Positions 1 through 12,219 of a stretch of 64,000 bases of DNA are shown here, one piece after another. Each line of letters starts with the position of its first letter. Within the stretch, counting starts at the first letter, position 1. Origin of the DNA: Kudoa neothunni (lineage: Eukaryota; Cnidaria). The translations under genes were made by a program, and so were the position numbers. Under the pieces are notes generated by a model that was not told where the DNA came from, made no database searches, and worked only from the letters and a program-made list of their open reading frames with translations. The DNA is taken from the NCBI GenBank assembly GCA_964304625.1, contig OZ199839.1:11036001-11100000 (forward strand). The letters are read 5' to 3'.

Positions 1-100
1 AAAGAAACAAAAAATAGGTTTACACATTGGTGAAATCAGTTTTGTAATATCTTAGTTATTCTAGGAGATATCCTTTACCGTAAGAATAGCCAATACCTTT
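1..100. repeat. Right terminal repeat of the R element (partial)
   Basis: This stretch matches, with scattered differences, the right-hand terminal inverted repeat of the R repeats at 12220-13440, 37847-39195 and 58169-59460. It shares the run from 'ttacacatt' through 'ccgtaagaatagcca'. The rest of this copy would lie to the left of the window. Confidence 0.6.
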
Positions 101-530
101 CAGTATAATTGCGTAAATTTGACGGCCGAATTTAATATAAAAATAATGTTCATGATGAAACTATTTTTGTCACTGATTATGAAATAAAGTCATTCTTGGA
201 GTTATATCTATAAGTTACGCTTGTAGACACAATATAAATAAATCTCTTCAACTCAACTCAAAGAAATTCAATTAATTTGTATTATTAATTCTAATAATTG
301 TGGGGCTACCCTAAATTTATCCGACTGGAAGGATTTTTCACGGTCCAGATGTATTAAAAGCGTCCGTACATTCTATAAAGAGACCAAGGTACCTGAGTTA
401 AAAAAAATTTTGCGATATTTTAAGTTTAATCGTTCTAAATGTTAATGATATTTTAAATACACTTGTTACAGATAAGACTGAGAAGCTCAAAAATTAAGAA
501 ACATATCTCAGTCTGTAGAAGAAACAATAA
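101..530. other. Gene-free AT-rich stretch
   Basis: I see no open frame, RNA gene or repeat here. The right part is downstream of the COX5A-like gene and should hold its 3' untranslated region. Confidence 0.4.
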
Positions 531-971
531 TCATAATTTTTGTTCAATAAAAGGAACAAATTTCTTCCAATTAAGGCGATAATGATAGATATCAATTTCA
601 GGTAGTGTGGGAATGCCCAACTCTTTCAATTTGGGATCAACCGCATCCATAAGTTCTACCCAGTAGATGGGATCGAATCTGGAGACAAATTTGCATAGTT
701 CCATAATTCGTATAGCTAGCACCAAATCATCAAACTCTCGGCATCTGTCCATGAATATATTGAACAGTTCAGCATCTGGAAAGTAGTCCCATTTGAAAAA
801 CTCGTGTATATAATGATGCATTTCATTAGCATTGAGATTGGCGTTTCTAAATTGTGTTAAAACATTATATGAAAACAGCTACCTGAAAAAATCCTTGAAT
901 TTTTCATCAGCTTCAGGTATTGTGTAATGTTGCCCGAAATCTATGTGGCGTGCAGTTGACACTATCATCAT
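531..971 (-). CDS. COX5A: Cytochrome c oxidase subunit 5A-like protein, one 36-nt intron
   Basis: This is a nuclear gene for a matrix-side structural subunit of respiratory complex IV. Exon 1 is 883-971, the intron 847-882 (GTAGCT...TTTAG on the minus strand) and exon 2 is 531-846. Splicing joins EADEKFKDFFR to NANLNANEMHHY in frame. The product is about 134 residues. The block DAELFNIFMDRCREFDDLVLA followed by IRIME and later LKELGIPTLPE aligns well with the family pattern ([22 protein letters not shown] ... LNELGISTPEEL in vertebrate COX5A, recalled from memory). Two adjacent ATGs (969-971 and 966-968) open the frame. No clear cleavable mitochondrial presequence is seen, so a further 5' exon is possible. 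The UQCRH-like gene lies 467 bp upstream on the same strand. Identity is fairly sure; the exact start is less so. Confidence 0.85.
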
Positions 972-1438
972 TTTAATCGTGTAGAAAACAAAATTAATAC
1001 AAACTTTTAACTGCATTAACCGCTAACGGATAAAAACTTTTAGAGAGCCCTAAAACTCTCGCTGATAATGGAAGCATATTTTGGACGAGCGATAGCGGCT
1101 TTAGGCGATATTTAAAATTAGTGCGCGGCCACATTAAAGTTTCCTTAAAATAACCTAACAACACTCCGAGTTAAGACTAATAAATAAGATTTTGAGTATG
1201 TAGATTTTTAGCTGATTGTACAGCCCTTACTACATGGATAGCTTTATCTTACGAAAAAAATAAAATGATCAATTAGCAGCTAATTTTGTAATCAATAAAA
1301 AACACACAGGCTCATTTTTAAAACAAATTAATTGTTATAATATAAAATTCCAATAATATTGCGTTTGTATCGTTAGACAAGGTATTTTCCAAGTTCTTTC
1401 CACGCCTAAATGCATCCAACAATAATAACAGTCGTCTC

Positions 1439-1734
1439 CTATCTAGAACATACGCAATAATCTCTGCAAGTGTAGTACCGAAGAAGCTCTTCAGTGCAAT
1501 TTTCAGAAAATCTGTTTCCATTTAGAACTCTTCTTTGACACTTTTTCCAAAGGTCAAACAAGTTAACACATTCCACTTGTTTAGCGCAATCTTCTCTTAG
1601 TCTTATGAGTGGGTCAACAATGTCCTCTTCCTAAGTTTATATAGTCCTTTTGGAGTTTACTTTCGATAAAATACCTCTTCGCATCTTACAGTTGTCCTTG
1701 AACTCATGTATATTTTAAAAAACGAGAGCACCAT
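1439..1734 (-). CDS. UQCRH: Ubiquinol-cytochrome c reductase hinge protein-like (QCR6 family), with one frame slip
   Basis: This is the small acidic hinge subunit of respiratory complex III. Exon 1 is 1675-1734, the intron 1631-1674 (44 nt) and exon 2 is 1439-1630. The frame reads MVLSFFKIYMSS..., an acidic EEEED run, then VDPLIRLREDCAKQVECVN, LFDLWKKCQE and finally NCTEELLRYYTCRDYCVCSR. The CX(n)C pattern and the phrase CTEEL...RDYC are diagnostic of the family (VDPLTTVREQCEQLEKCV ... DCTEELFDFLHARDHC in vertebrates). The frame breaks by one base near 1520-1530, between KCQE and RVLNGNRFSENC. With that base allowed, the spacing between the cysteines equals that of the family, so a lost A in a short run or an assembly error is likely. 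A spurious ATG frame of 67 residues overlaps it in another frame. Confidence 0.8.
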
Positions 1735-4016
1735 TTTGAATTATAATCTCACCCTACGCGCATGCTCATGCAGGAACTTTCTAGGCATGTTGGATGAAGT
1801 ATTCTTCGTTTTGTAGATTATCTATTACATAATTATATTTGGCTTGTTATTTTTATGAAAATTTTATATTCATAAAATAAAAATTGGCGATTTTTTTTAT
1901 ATTTTATTATGATAATCGACTTCTTTACCCTAACTATTTGAATTCAACCACATTTTAAGATAAGACCTAATTGAGCTATAATTGAGCTTTATTAAAACAG
2001 TTATAGAAAATAAAAATATCTCCAATTTACTATAATAATAATAATAATTAATAATAATATTGCGGGCGATAAATAATACCAATATGTAATTCATAAAATT
2101 TAAAATCAATTTTTCGAGACACTATTTTTTAAACGATTTTCAAGATAGAATTTATCCGTCGACAAATATTTTAATTTTATAATAAACATATTACGTTAAG
2201 TTCTTAAAAATGTATATACTAAATTTTTGTTTGTTTTTTAGTATTTATTAAAATGATTGTGGTTTTCGATTGAAACTTTAAATAGGTTAATTTTTTGGGT
2301 ATTACAAAACTGACCAAATACAAAAATTTACATTAAAAAAATTGTTTTTGAATAAAAAAGTCAAAGTTTGTAATTATGGTAGATCTTTCCAGAGTAATAT
2401 GTTATGTTGATCAGTGTTTACCAACCTTTTTTCTATCGCGCCCACTTCTCTCCTAAAGAAAAGTTCTGTTCCCAAACTCTTTTAAAAGTATTGGTTTTCT
2501 TACATAAACTGTTGATAATTTTTAATAAAACTCCACATCACGTTAAAACAGAGCTTCCCGATTCATTTTAATTTCCAGACCCCCTACCACTTACGAGGAC
2601 AACTCCGCACCTCCTCTCAAAAAAGGGATTTAAAATGGAATTATTTTTTAGGTGGAGAAAATATTTTTATTAAAATAATAGTAAAAATAAAAAACCCCCC
2701 TATTTTAACAAGAAAAAAAATGTTGATAAAATAAATCTGTTGAAATTTTTTTTGTCTTTTTTGGACAATAATTTGGTCAAAATGGGACTCTTTATCAGAT
2801 AAAATTATGACTAAATCATAATTTATAAAGGTACAAGATATGTTAATGTTTTTGTGCAAAATAACAAATGTGAATAATTGAGCTTACGCGAAATTTTGGA
2901 TTTTGTAGTTTTGATGTTTAATTATAAATTTAAAAATTGAATGAGGAAATTAAATATGTGACCCAATCTCGAATGCATAGTTTTAATTTAAAGAATTTTT
3001 GGGTGCAAACTGACTTTAATTTAAAGTATGAAAATTTTTAATAATTTAACAAAAAAATCTAAATCATGTAACCTTGACACTAATTACAATTCAATTTTTA
3101 CTTGTCATATAGTTTAATAAAAATTATAAATAATACAATTTTTAATAATTCATCCATTTTAAAAACTAATATATATCGTTTATCTTTCCCATTAAAAAGT
3201 AAATACTTCATAATTTGTAATATCGTTCCATTTAAAATTTAAACTAAATAATTTATTTACGAATAATAGAGGAATAAGTTATCATTCTTATTTCAAATAC
3301 TGATAAATAGTAAATAATAGATTGAAAGCATAAATTAATCTTCAGTCAAATTCATCAGGTGATTATTTATTTAACAGGCTTATCCACAAGGCGCGAAAGT
3401 GCTCATTTAAACAAGTTATGCTTTATATTAAAATACTACAAATAAAAGCACGTTTGAACCAGTAAAGTGCGATAGTAAACAAATTTAAAGGGTAAATAAA
3501 GCACTAATTTAAATAATCAACAGGATAACCTCATTTATTTTCCACTTATTAAACAATACTATACATAATAAATAATTTTATCATAAATATAGCAAAAACA
3601 TTTTATTTTTAATTTTCTAAGTGAGTATAGTGGTGTCCATTGGGACCCTCTTACATTTGGATGAAGTCTGAATTAGTGTTATTTAGAAGAATAGAGAAAA
3701 ATATCTAATTATCAAAGATTATTACTATTACTACTTATTAAAACATAATTGACAACAGTTCACAGATACCCGATTTTGAATGGTGGGCTGGTTCACATTT
3801 TCGATTCATATTATAATCAGGGAAAACGCAATAAGCACAATAATACAGGTAGATAACGCAGGAAGATGAGATTACTCAAAACCCCCAATTTCTATCTTAA
3901 CCTTAACAAATCAACTTTCAAATATTTATTAGCTATCATGAAATAACCTTTAGACAAGCTCAATAAATGTACAAAAAACTCAAGAACATCAAAATTAAGA
4001 CGGTATAAAATAAATA
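1735..4016. other. Gene-free AT-rich spacer with a possible hAT-type terminus
   Basis: No supported gene is seen. Near 2412 the sequence CAGTGTTTACCAACC followed by a pyrimidine run and CGCGCCCAC resembles the CAGNGGTTCYCAACC ends common in hAT miniature elements. A similar motif occurs near 32395. I could not find a convincing partner end, so this is only a trace. Confidence 0.35.
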
Positions 4017-4054
4017 GTTGATAGATAGATGGATGGATGGATGGATGGATGGAT
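4017..4054. repeat. GATA/GATG tetranucleotide microsatellite
   Basis: A short run of GATA units passes into about seven GATG units just downstream of the 3' end of the ATP6AP2-like gene. It is a simple tandem repeat. Confidence 0.9.
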
Positions 4055-4107
4055 ATTTAAGAGATGACTAAAAACTTTTGCAATGAGTACGATGAGGGTG
4101 ATAAGAA

Positions 4108-5630
4108 TTAGTCAATTTTTGGCCTCTCCTTGACCAGAGGTCGATAAAGAAGTGGATCTCTGGTTGATCCCATGTTTACAAGGGCAAAAACCGTGAACAA
4201 CACAATAATAAGTATCACCAACAGTGAACCACCCATCATCAATGTTCTAGAAGCATAGTTGGAGTTGTATGCCAAGTAGGTTTTTAGGTTGACATTTTGG
4301 GCCTAAATTCATCAGAAAAGGTGTCAATTGGAAACGAATATAAACATAGATACATCAATTTTGATTAATGGGCTGAATTTTTCCACACCCTCAACCATAC
4401 TTCGAGCAACATTGCTAGATGTTCCATCGTTACAAAAAAGCTTTGTCTAATGGAGGCAATCAAACAGAGTTTAAATAAATAATCAACTTGTAGCGAATTC
4501 GTGTTGACCAAGTCGGAACACTTGGTGGAAAAATCTCTATCATTGTCCTACATAATTTAGATATTAAGAATTAACAACCAATTAATTACTGGTGTCTCCT
4601 TAGTTGTGTAAATACAGGGATAACAAAACACAGTGCTTTGATCAAAGTTTGAACTGTAAATCTGTTTCAAATAGTCCATATTTTGTCTGTAAGTAAAATT
4701 TCACTCATATTAAATAGAAATAACAAAATTGATGACGTACGGTGGAGTATAAATATTAACTAACAACAGATATCGATCTCCAAATTTGGTTTGAAGTAAA
4801 TCGCTGATTTCATTCATATCAACGTCATCTGTACATATCACCGGTATCTCATGAACCCGAAGTACAGAAGGATCCTACAGCAGGAGACAATATTAAATGA
4901 ATAACAGTTGAAATAATTACTTTAATTTCAACATCTTGTAAGTTCTTTTTGAAATCCTACCCAAAAGAAAATAATATATTTTTAAACAATTATATTATCC
5001 ACCAATAATATATACATTATAGTGGAAAAAGGAGTATTTCAAGATGTTGGCCACATCATGGTAGTTGTCATCTTCAAGAATGAATTGTGTATTCTTCACT
5101 AGATCTAAATTGGAATTAAACTAACTATTCTATTCACAGTCACAATGATCTCATGAGTTATCATCTTTACGTTTAGGTTCTTTCATAATGTGAATAACAA
5201 CAATAGAGTTGATTTGGTCGAAAATCGAATTAGTAATAAGTGATGGTGGATTGTGCCTCTATGCACAAATTTAGATTTAACAACAACAACAACAACGAGA
5301 AACTCAATCACATCTATGTCAACATTGAGAATTGGCAAAATCAAACGATTTAAAGAGGCCAGCGTGTTTTCTTTGAATGAAGGATTTTTTTGTAGAACTG
5401 GTGGTAAGTAATGAACGTAGAGTTGATTTGGCTGACGATTCTAGTACAAAATTATTAAGTTACCCCACCCCAAATGTTCTAATACGTCTTCTGGCTGAAA
5501 TTTTGCGTAGTGCACCACACAAAGAGAGGGAGGAAAAATCTGAAAAACTATAACAAGAAGAAAATATTTTAATGTATCTGTCGTCATTGTTTATCTCACC
5601 ACACAGTAGAACAATCAAATATAGTCTCAT
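4108..5630 (-). CDS. ATP6AP2: ATP6AP2 (prorenin receptor)-like V-ATPase accessory membrane protein, 11 exons
   Basis: Exons on the minus strand are 5600-5630, 5486-5547, 5297-5440, 5171-5258, 5016-5104, 4921-4956, 4741-4874, 4590-4686, 4488-4547, 4354-4446 and 4108-4302. All introns are GT-AG and 38-66 nt long. Exon lengths keep one frame throughout, giving about 342 residues, close to the roughly 350 of the animal family. The product starts with a signal peptide (MRLYLIVLLC...), continues as a luminal domain and ends with one membrane helix (LMMGGSLLVILIIVLFTVFA) and the tail NMGSTRDPLLYRPLVKERPK. That tail resembles the ATP6AP2 tail NMDPGYDSIIYRMTNQKIR, and the residues before the helix (YLAYNSNY) also fit. 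Family members help assemble the proton pump in the ER and endosomes. The luminal part is too diverged for me to align, so a different single-pass protein remains possible. Confidence 0.65.
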
Positions 5631-5930
5631 TTTATCCTAGCGTTTTTTCACTGCGTGCGCATTATTATTTTAATAATAATGTGTGTTAACAGATTCGATG
5701 TATATTTAAAAAAATTATTTACAGACCAAACCATTTTTTATTTAACCTAAACGTATCCCGAAACCATTTCATTACGGCGAAACCTTGTTATGTTGAACTT
5801 GCGCTTGCGCACCAAAAATGATATTATTTATTTTTTACATTGTGTTTGTGTTTTCGTGAATTATTTGATATTATTTTATAAATTTTATTTAATGCGTGAA
5901 TGAGAATAAAATTAATGGGGAAGAATTTTA
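5631..5930. promoter_or_regulatory. 5' flank of the ATP6AP2-like gene
   Basis: This is about 300 bp between the start codon of the minus-strand gene and the Merlin element on its left edge. It must contain the promoter, but no clear motif is visible. Confidence 0.3.
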
Positions 5931-8508
5931 GGTAATGGTAAAGAAGACCGCTACAAAATTTTAACCGCACAATTTTATTTATTTTCGCCGAGTCTTTCAC
6001 AATAATTATTTTTACAATTTAAATGTTGGGCAAAGTCGTTCAACTCTCAAAAAATTTAATTATAAATATTAAGGGATCTTCGGATTAATCCTCCAGTTGT
6101 GTTATTTAAGTCTGTATTTCATTAAGATTTAAATTGTTACTTCCTAGTTGCACATTTTTCGTTGTCCATAATGAATCAGATATTCTTCCTCGTGATCAGG
6201 TGGAGTAATTCGCATAAATAGTATAAAATATGAGAGGTAATAAGGTAGGATGTGGGACCTCAAAAACACCCTTCTGCGCATAGTTTTTTTCGCCGATTCT
6301 TTCACGATTGTTTATAATAAAATAAATGAATATCGAGTGGGAGAATTCAGATAATTATGATAACGTCCAATTTTGTTACAAAATTCTGAATACAACATCG
6401 GTCATCAGTGGGTGCACTGAAATTTTCGTTAAATTTCCAATAACCAATGAAAATACACTTTATTTTGTATAGACTAACTTCTAAATTTATTATGCATCTT
6501 AGTAATATTTTTAGTAATTCTTCATTACATTTAAATAACAATGTATAAAATATTTAAGCTAGTAGTTTATTAAATTTCCGGCGCGTTAGAGAATATGAGT
6601 TCTTCGAGGTTCTTTGTAAATGAGGATTTTTATTGATTTATAAACCTCCTCAATTTTTGAATATCTGTTTCCTTTTTCGTTTAGATGTAACAATTGCTAC
6701 AATTTCAATTGTTTTCCCTCACCAATATGAATCTAAACCTTCAATGGTCAATGCGTAAAATAAAATCATATGAAAGGAATGCTGCAGATTATTCATTATG
6801 TTATTTTTGTCAAAATCAACTATTATATGTCTAAATACTAGTTTCACAATTCGAAGCTGTAAAACTAGGGTGTCTCCTCGAAGTGGAACTTTTTTTGGGT
6901 TTGAATTTATTTCATCATATCCCAAACATAACAGCGGAGAAAATATATAAGATTATTTACAGCTGGAGCATGGATGAAACAATTTGATCCGTCTCCGAAA
7001 ATACTGGTGTAGCCACAAAAACAGCAGGCTATGGTTTAAAAAATTAGGAATATTCGTGCCTCTAATTTTCATATATGTAAACCATTTGATGATAAAGAGA
7101 ATTTCATTGAAATCGACAAAATAATCTTTCATGGAAAGCAGAAAAATGATCGGGTCAGTGGCCGGTACATTAAATGAAATTTTTTGAAAACTATAATGTG
7201 CTAATTATTTATCATTTTAACAAATAAAATGTCGTAGTAACTGCTTTGTTTAAATAATTGTTATAACAATTTATTCTGAATAATGAATTAATATTAAGTT
7301 ATAATATAATGTGTAACAAACTGGTAAATAGTACAATATTACAAAAATTGTTAGTGCCAGCATAAACACTCATTTTGTGAACTACCAAAAGCACGTGACT
7401 ATAAAAATGGATTAAGTGTATCTAGAACATATAAATTTTAACCTAAGATTACAAAAAAATAATTATATTTTAAAATAAAAGAAAATATCGGAAATAAAAT
7501 TTAAAGACCATATGTATCCAATAGAATAAGTAACATATATAGTATATGTTTGACAATATATTATTAAATTACAATTCATATTGCTCATTTATTTTGTATA
7601 AATACCTTTTATAAAAAATGATTCTTCAAAAATTAATTGTTACAACATTTTTTTTAGAATTATTAATTGTAATGAGGTTAGATGATTGCTTATATTGTCA
7701 CTATAAAAATTACATGATAAAATTTGGATATAATGATTATAACTTTTATTGACTCAGATAAATTAACTCAAAAATTTCAAAAATTAAATTAAGTAATAAT
7801 TGATCGTACTGTTATTTTGAAAAGTTCAAAGTCGATGTACAAAAAAATAGAGATGATAGTTTAAAGTAAGGCATGTAAGGCTTAATTAAACGGCTGAGTC
7901 GTATAATTTTGAAATGATCCATTAATAAAAACATTACTAAGATGCATAATAAATTTAGAAGTTAGTCTATACAAAATAAAGTGTATTTTCATTGGTTATT
8001 GGAAATTTAACGAAAATCTCAGTGCACCCACTGATGACCGATGTTGTATTCAGAATTTTGTAACAAAATTAGACGTTATCATAATTATCTGAATTCTCCC
8101 ACTCGATATTCATTTATTTTATTATAAACAATCGTGAAAGAATCGGTGAAAAAAACTATGCGCAGAAGGGTGTTTTTGAGGTCCCACATCCTACCTTATT
8201 ACCTCTCATATTTTCTACTATTTATGCGAATTACTCCACCTGATCACGAGGAAGAATATCTGATTCATTATGGACAACGAAAAATGTGCAACTAGGAAGT
8301 AACAATTTAAATCTTAATGAAATACAGACTTAAATAACACAACTGGAGGATTAATCCGAAGATCCCTTAATATTTATAATTAAATTTTTTGAGAGTTGAA
8401 CGACTTTGCCCAACATTTAAATTGTAAAAATAATTATTGTGAAAGACTCGGCGAAAATAAATAAAATTGTGCGGTTAAAATTTTGTAGCGGTCTTCTTTA
8501 ACATTACC
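5931..8508 (+). mobile_element. Merlin/ISXO2-type transposon with 588-bp terminal inverted arms
   Basis: The outer 588 bp at 5931-6518 are repeated in inverted orientation at 7922-8508 with very few differences. Each arm starts GGTAATG and holds a second terminus-like motif, GGTAATAAGGTAGG at 6236, mirrored at 8203. The centre holds remnants of an IS1595/ISXO2-type transposase on the plus strand. No clean target duplication was found at the borders. Confidence 0.7.
6596..7190 (+). pseudogene. Broken ISXO2/Merlin transposase
   Basis: Pieces of the family are readable across shifting frames. They are a zinc-ribbon-like CYFCQN near 6800, KIYKIIYSWSMDETI near 6950, and the catalytic-region phrase FIEIDKIIFHGKQKNDR near 7100. 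That phrase corresponds to the intact (V/I)GIDETLLHGKRKNN of the related copies at 20659 and 62241. The C-terminal part with the last catalytic residue is missing, and several stops and shifts lie between the pieces. It is a dead plain DNA transposon gene. Confidence 0.6.
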
Positions 8509-8639
8509 TTGATTTTATATAAAGGTATTATAAAAATTTGTATGTTTTATATAAAGAGCAATACAGATGATTATCTAACTCTACGGCAAGTACAAAAAAG
8601 GTTAAACGTATCCTGAAATTGAACCTGGAATTTTGAGGT

Positions 8640-9408
8640 TTCAGTAAAATTAAAAAATATACACATAAAGTATTAAGTAAGTTTATTCTAAAAATGAATT
8701 TAAGAAGAAAATATGTTTTGATATGTATACTATAAGGACAGATTAAACCATGTTGCCATTTGGCAACGTTCGGCCTTCGATTTAAGTGTGTTTATATATC
8801 TTTGGAATGAATTCTGATTAGACCGGGGATGAGGAATAAACAGATCATATTTTTTAAAAAATCATATTATTATCAGGTAAACACAGATCAGACGTTGGAC
8901 TGGAATCGGATTCCATTTTGTATAGTCAATATGATGATATTTTATCCGAATACAGTTCCAGTGATGGGGAGTAAGATGACTACCGTTTAAATTAGACAAT
9001 GAACGCAAAAAATTAAATAAACAATGATATTGAAACAACTGTTATTTTTGAATAAGTTGAAGATATTATAATTGAATGTTTCACTTAGTTCAACCGATTC
9101 TTCAAAGATAAATTATTTGAATATAATTTGCATTAAGTTTAATGTCCATTTGTGTCTCAATAAAAACAGAAACTGCTTTTTGGACTATTCAGATTGTAAT
9201 CAATAATTTAATATTTCATTTCTGATGATGGTGGTGGTGGAAGAGTAATTTCTTGTTTAAAAACAGACACATGCCCACTCCCGCATGTTGAAATAACTGC
9301 TCCAATTTTTCGATATTTTATGTATAATTATTTAAAATTTTTTTGAATGAATTATGTTCAATTTACTATTCAGATGGACTCATGGAGCCCAAGGTCACCT
9401 ATTAAGGG
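8640..9408 (+). mobile_element. piggyBac-type remnant upstream of gene copy 1
   Basis: This is the same sequence as 34260-35091 but truncated on the left by the Merlin-type element. The right terminus ATTAAGGG is followed by TTAA at 9409-9412, and GGGCTCCATGAGTCC-like symmetry lies just inside. It includes the acidic frame SDSILYSQYDDILSEYSSS near 8910, of the kind found at the N-terminus of piggyBac transposases. Nothing of the catalytic domain remains. Confidence 0.5.
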
Positions 9409-9412
9409 TTAA

Positions 9413-10153
9413 AAGGATATTTTATGTGCTTTAATATAATTTATTGGAGCTGGTTAATAACGTGAGGATTTAAGGAGAATCCCCATTTAAAATCAAAGTC
9501 TGTTACTTTTATCATTCATAAATCAAATCAAATTATTAAAAATTAATATCTAAATAGAAAAATTTTATGTAATAAAGATTCTATGTTCATCCTAAAAAAT
9601 TATTTCAAAATTGTTTGCTAAGGCTAAAAAATAATCGGGTAGGACTTTCATATATTTTGTGCCCAAAATATAAATTATGAAAATACTATATTTTAAAATC
9701 ACTATTATTACTATTATGGACTGTTCTCAATTAAGAAATTCTATATTATCCAATGCACACAACACTATAAATATTCACGTAAAACTCATTTAATAGTCAT
9801 AAGGTAAATATTATTTTGCATTTTCTAAATTTATGATTTTGTTTTTATCGGAATCGTTAAATTTTGATAATGGCCAAAATTAGAATTATGTTAATGAATT
9901 TATTTTCTTTCCGCATTAATGCTAAAGATTTATGGCTTTTTTGGATTATTTGAGTTAGTTCGCAAATCATTTAATTAAATGCATTGAATTAATTATAAAC
10001 AATTATTTACGAAAAGAATATGGTATGTATGTATATAACGATCATTGAATTCATTAGCCGATTACACTTATTTAAAGATTCATTCTATAATAGTGTTAAA
10101 ATTATTTAAAGTTATTTGACAATTGTACGAATCGGAACGATAAAATATTGAAA
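9413..10153 (+). promoter_or_regulatory. Conserved 5' flank of gene copy 1
   Basis: This flank is repeated with small changes before copies 2, 3, 4 and 5. The last 130 bp are the best conserved. A TATA-like TATTTAAAG lies at 10069-10077, 77 bp before the ATG; copy 2 has TATATAAAG at the same place. The strong conservation could also simply reflect recent duplication. Confidence 0.35.
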
Positions 10154-11996
10154 ATGAAACTATTTTGGATTCTACTGATATGTAATTTTTTAATTTGGAG
10201 TTATAGTGTTGATTCTTTTAGATTGTTTCAATATTCTCTACTCAAGTACGGAAATTATTGATAATGATTATAGTAATAGCGAAAACCTTGGATTTGGAAA
10301 CGGCTCTTCACCTGAAAATAAGCACCGAATTAAATGCATACTAAATCAGAATAAGCCATTCGACCGGTATAAAAAAGGAGAGTACGATTATAATAATAAA
10401 TCCAATCAAATCTGCGATGTAGAAAAGTTTCTAAGTGACTCAAAGATAAGTCTTAACGCGCAAGAAAATAATTATGATAAGATTCGCAAAAAATTGTTTG
10501 AGGCAATTGAAGTAAGTAAGTTTTTAAAGCAGACGAAGTATATTTCAAATAATTATGAAAAAATTAAATCAATTATTGAAAAATACATTAACAATATTGA
10601 TAATATTGTCCAAACCGAAAATACATTGAAAAGTGCTGCCGCGTCATTTAAAAATAATAAAAGTGAATTTATTTCTAAATGGGAAGGTTACAAACAAGAA
10701 TACGACAACTTTTACACATCAAAGAAAGAAATACAAGATATTTTCGATTCAATAGACAGATCCATAAAAATTTGTTCTGGAAATGTGCAAAGCGTTCACG
10801 ATTACAATTACGTAATTAGCAATTATAGTGTAAAAGACCTCTTGGATACCAACTGGAATACGATAATCGATAGCGCTGGTAAGCTGAAAACTGCATGCGA
10901 AAATGAGAAAACTATTCCAAAAATCGATACAATTATAACCACTGCTTTTGATAATTATAAACAGATTATCAACGAAATTAAAGGGCAAAAAGACGATTTA
11001 ACCAGTAAAGTTTCAGGTTTGTCCGATGAAGCTTCCAAATATAGTAGTCTGATGAATGATATCAACCAAATCACCCAAAATCATTTAACTACTAAACATG
11101 AACAGCTAACAGAAGGTTATCTTGATGCTGTTAAAATGATTGAAACTAACAAAAGGGAACGGAGTTTCTGGAGCGATTATCTCAGAAGGGTATCTGTTCA
11201 CGTATTAAAGAAAAGCGAAGCTGAAAAAGATTTATTTGAGAAAGCGATTAGAGCTCTGAAGGAATATTTAAATGAGAATATAGACAAAGATGGAAATGAA
11301 GAAAAACTTAAAATATTAACACAACGTTTGGAAACAGACATCCGAAGTTTTAGCCAAAAACGGCAGTCGATATTATCCAAAATTACATTGGATGCTAAAA
11401 ATGTAGATATCACAATTGAATGGATTAAAGCTATCTCTGATATAATAATGTCACAATTTTATCAAAATAAAAACCGATATACGGCGTTATATGTGGGAAG
11501 ATCAATTCCTAGCAATACCTACGCTTTCAATAGAAGCGCGACATCTATTACCAAATATGTAAACGAACTTAAATCAACGGTGGAAAATATAAGAGAAGGA
11601 TTGAGTAAAAGTACTCATCTTTACAATTCTGCTTCACGCAACAAGGATGGAATTGAACATGAAGGAAAAAAACTGGAGGAAATATTTGAATCCCTACACA
11701 TCAATGTACCGACTGTGCCTAAAAACGACGGAGGTAATTCAAAACTGAATACTATGAACCAAAAAAATGAGGTAACGACGGACCCAAAAATGAACAATAT
11801 TACAGCTGAAGGGCAAGATCAATCATCAGAAACGACAACAGCTACAATTACCAATAATTCGAAAAGTCAAAGCAAATCTAGTTTGATTGCTATCGTGGCA
11901 ACTGTGTTAGGGCTTTTGGTGATTATTATTATTGTTGGAGTGGTAATATACCGAACCAAATTGGCAACCAATCAAAAGTTCAACGATAAAATTTAG
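10154..11996 (+). CDS. Array gene copy 1: type I membrane protein of unknown function, 40-nt intron
   Basis: Exon 1 is 10154-10181, the GT-AG intron 10182-10221 and exon 2 is 10222-11996, giving 600 residues. Splicing yields MKLFWILLIYCFNILYSSTE, a good signal peptide. The long frame alone has no ATG at its start (only a GTG), so the intron decides the start. The ectodomain has four cysteines (HRIKC, NQIC, SIKIC, KTAC) and long Lys/Glu/Asn-rich helical stretches likely to form coiled coils. There is a Ser/Thr/Asn-rich stalk near residues 510-560, then the helix LIAIVATVLGLLVIIIIVGV and a 15-residue tail. I know no family with this layout. A surface or secretory-pathway role is inferred from the topology only. 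The 3' flank is of class A, shared with copies 3 and 5. Confidence 0.82.
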
Positions 11997-12219
11997 TCTT
12001 TGTTTGATGCAAAATTCATATTTATTTAATTCATTTTTAGTATTTTAGATTTATATGGAAAATTATTATTTTTTTATATTCATGTCTGAGTTTTATTTAT
12101 GAAATTATAGAATTATTTTATTATTATAGTGAATTTATATATAATAATATAAATGGTTTATAAAATAACTAGTGCGAAAACCCAAGCGTTGCCGAGGAGT
12201 GGGTTAATTTAAAATTAAA

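Noticed and set aside
4017-4054. Tandem repeat as part of a CRISPR-like array
   Set aside because: It is a plain tetranucleotide microsatellite in a eukaryotic sequence without spacers.
10206-10230. GTG at 10206 as the start codon of gene copy 1
   Set aside because: The 40-nt intron supplies an upstream ATG and a better signal peptide in all copies; non-ATG starts are rare in nuclear genes.
10749-10988. Minus-strand frames inside the array genes (also 36196-36615, 56692-56937)
   Set aside because: They recur only because the coding strand is duplicated and have no independent features.
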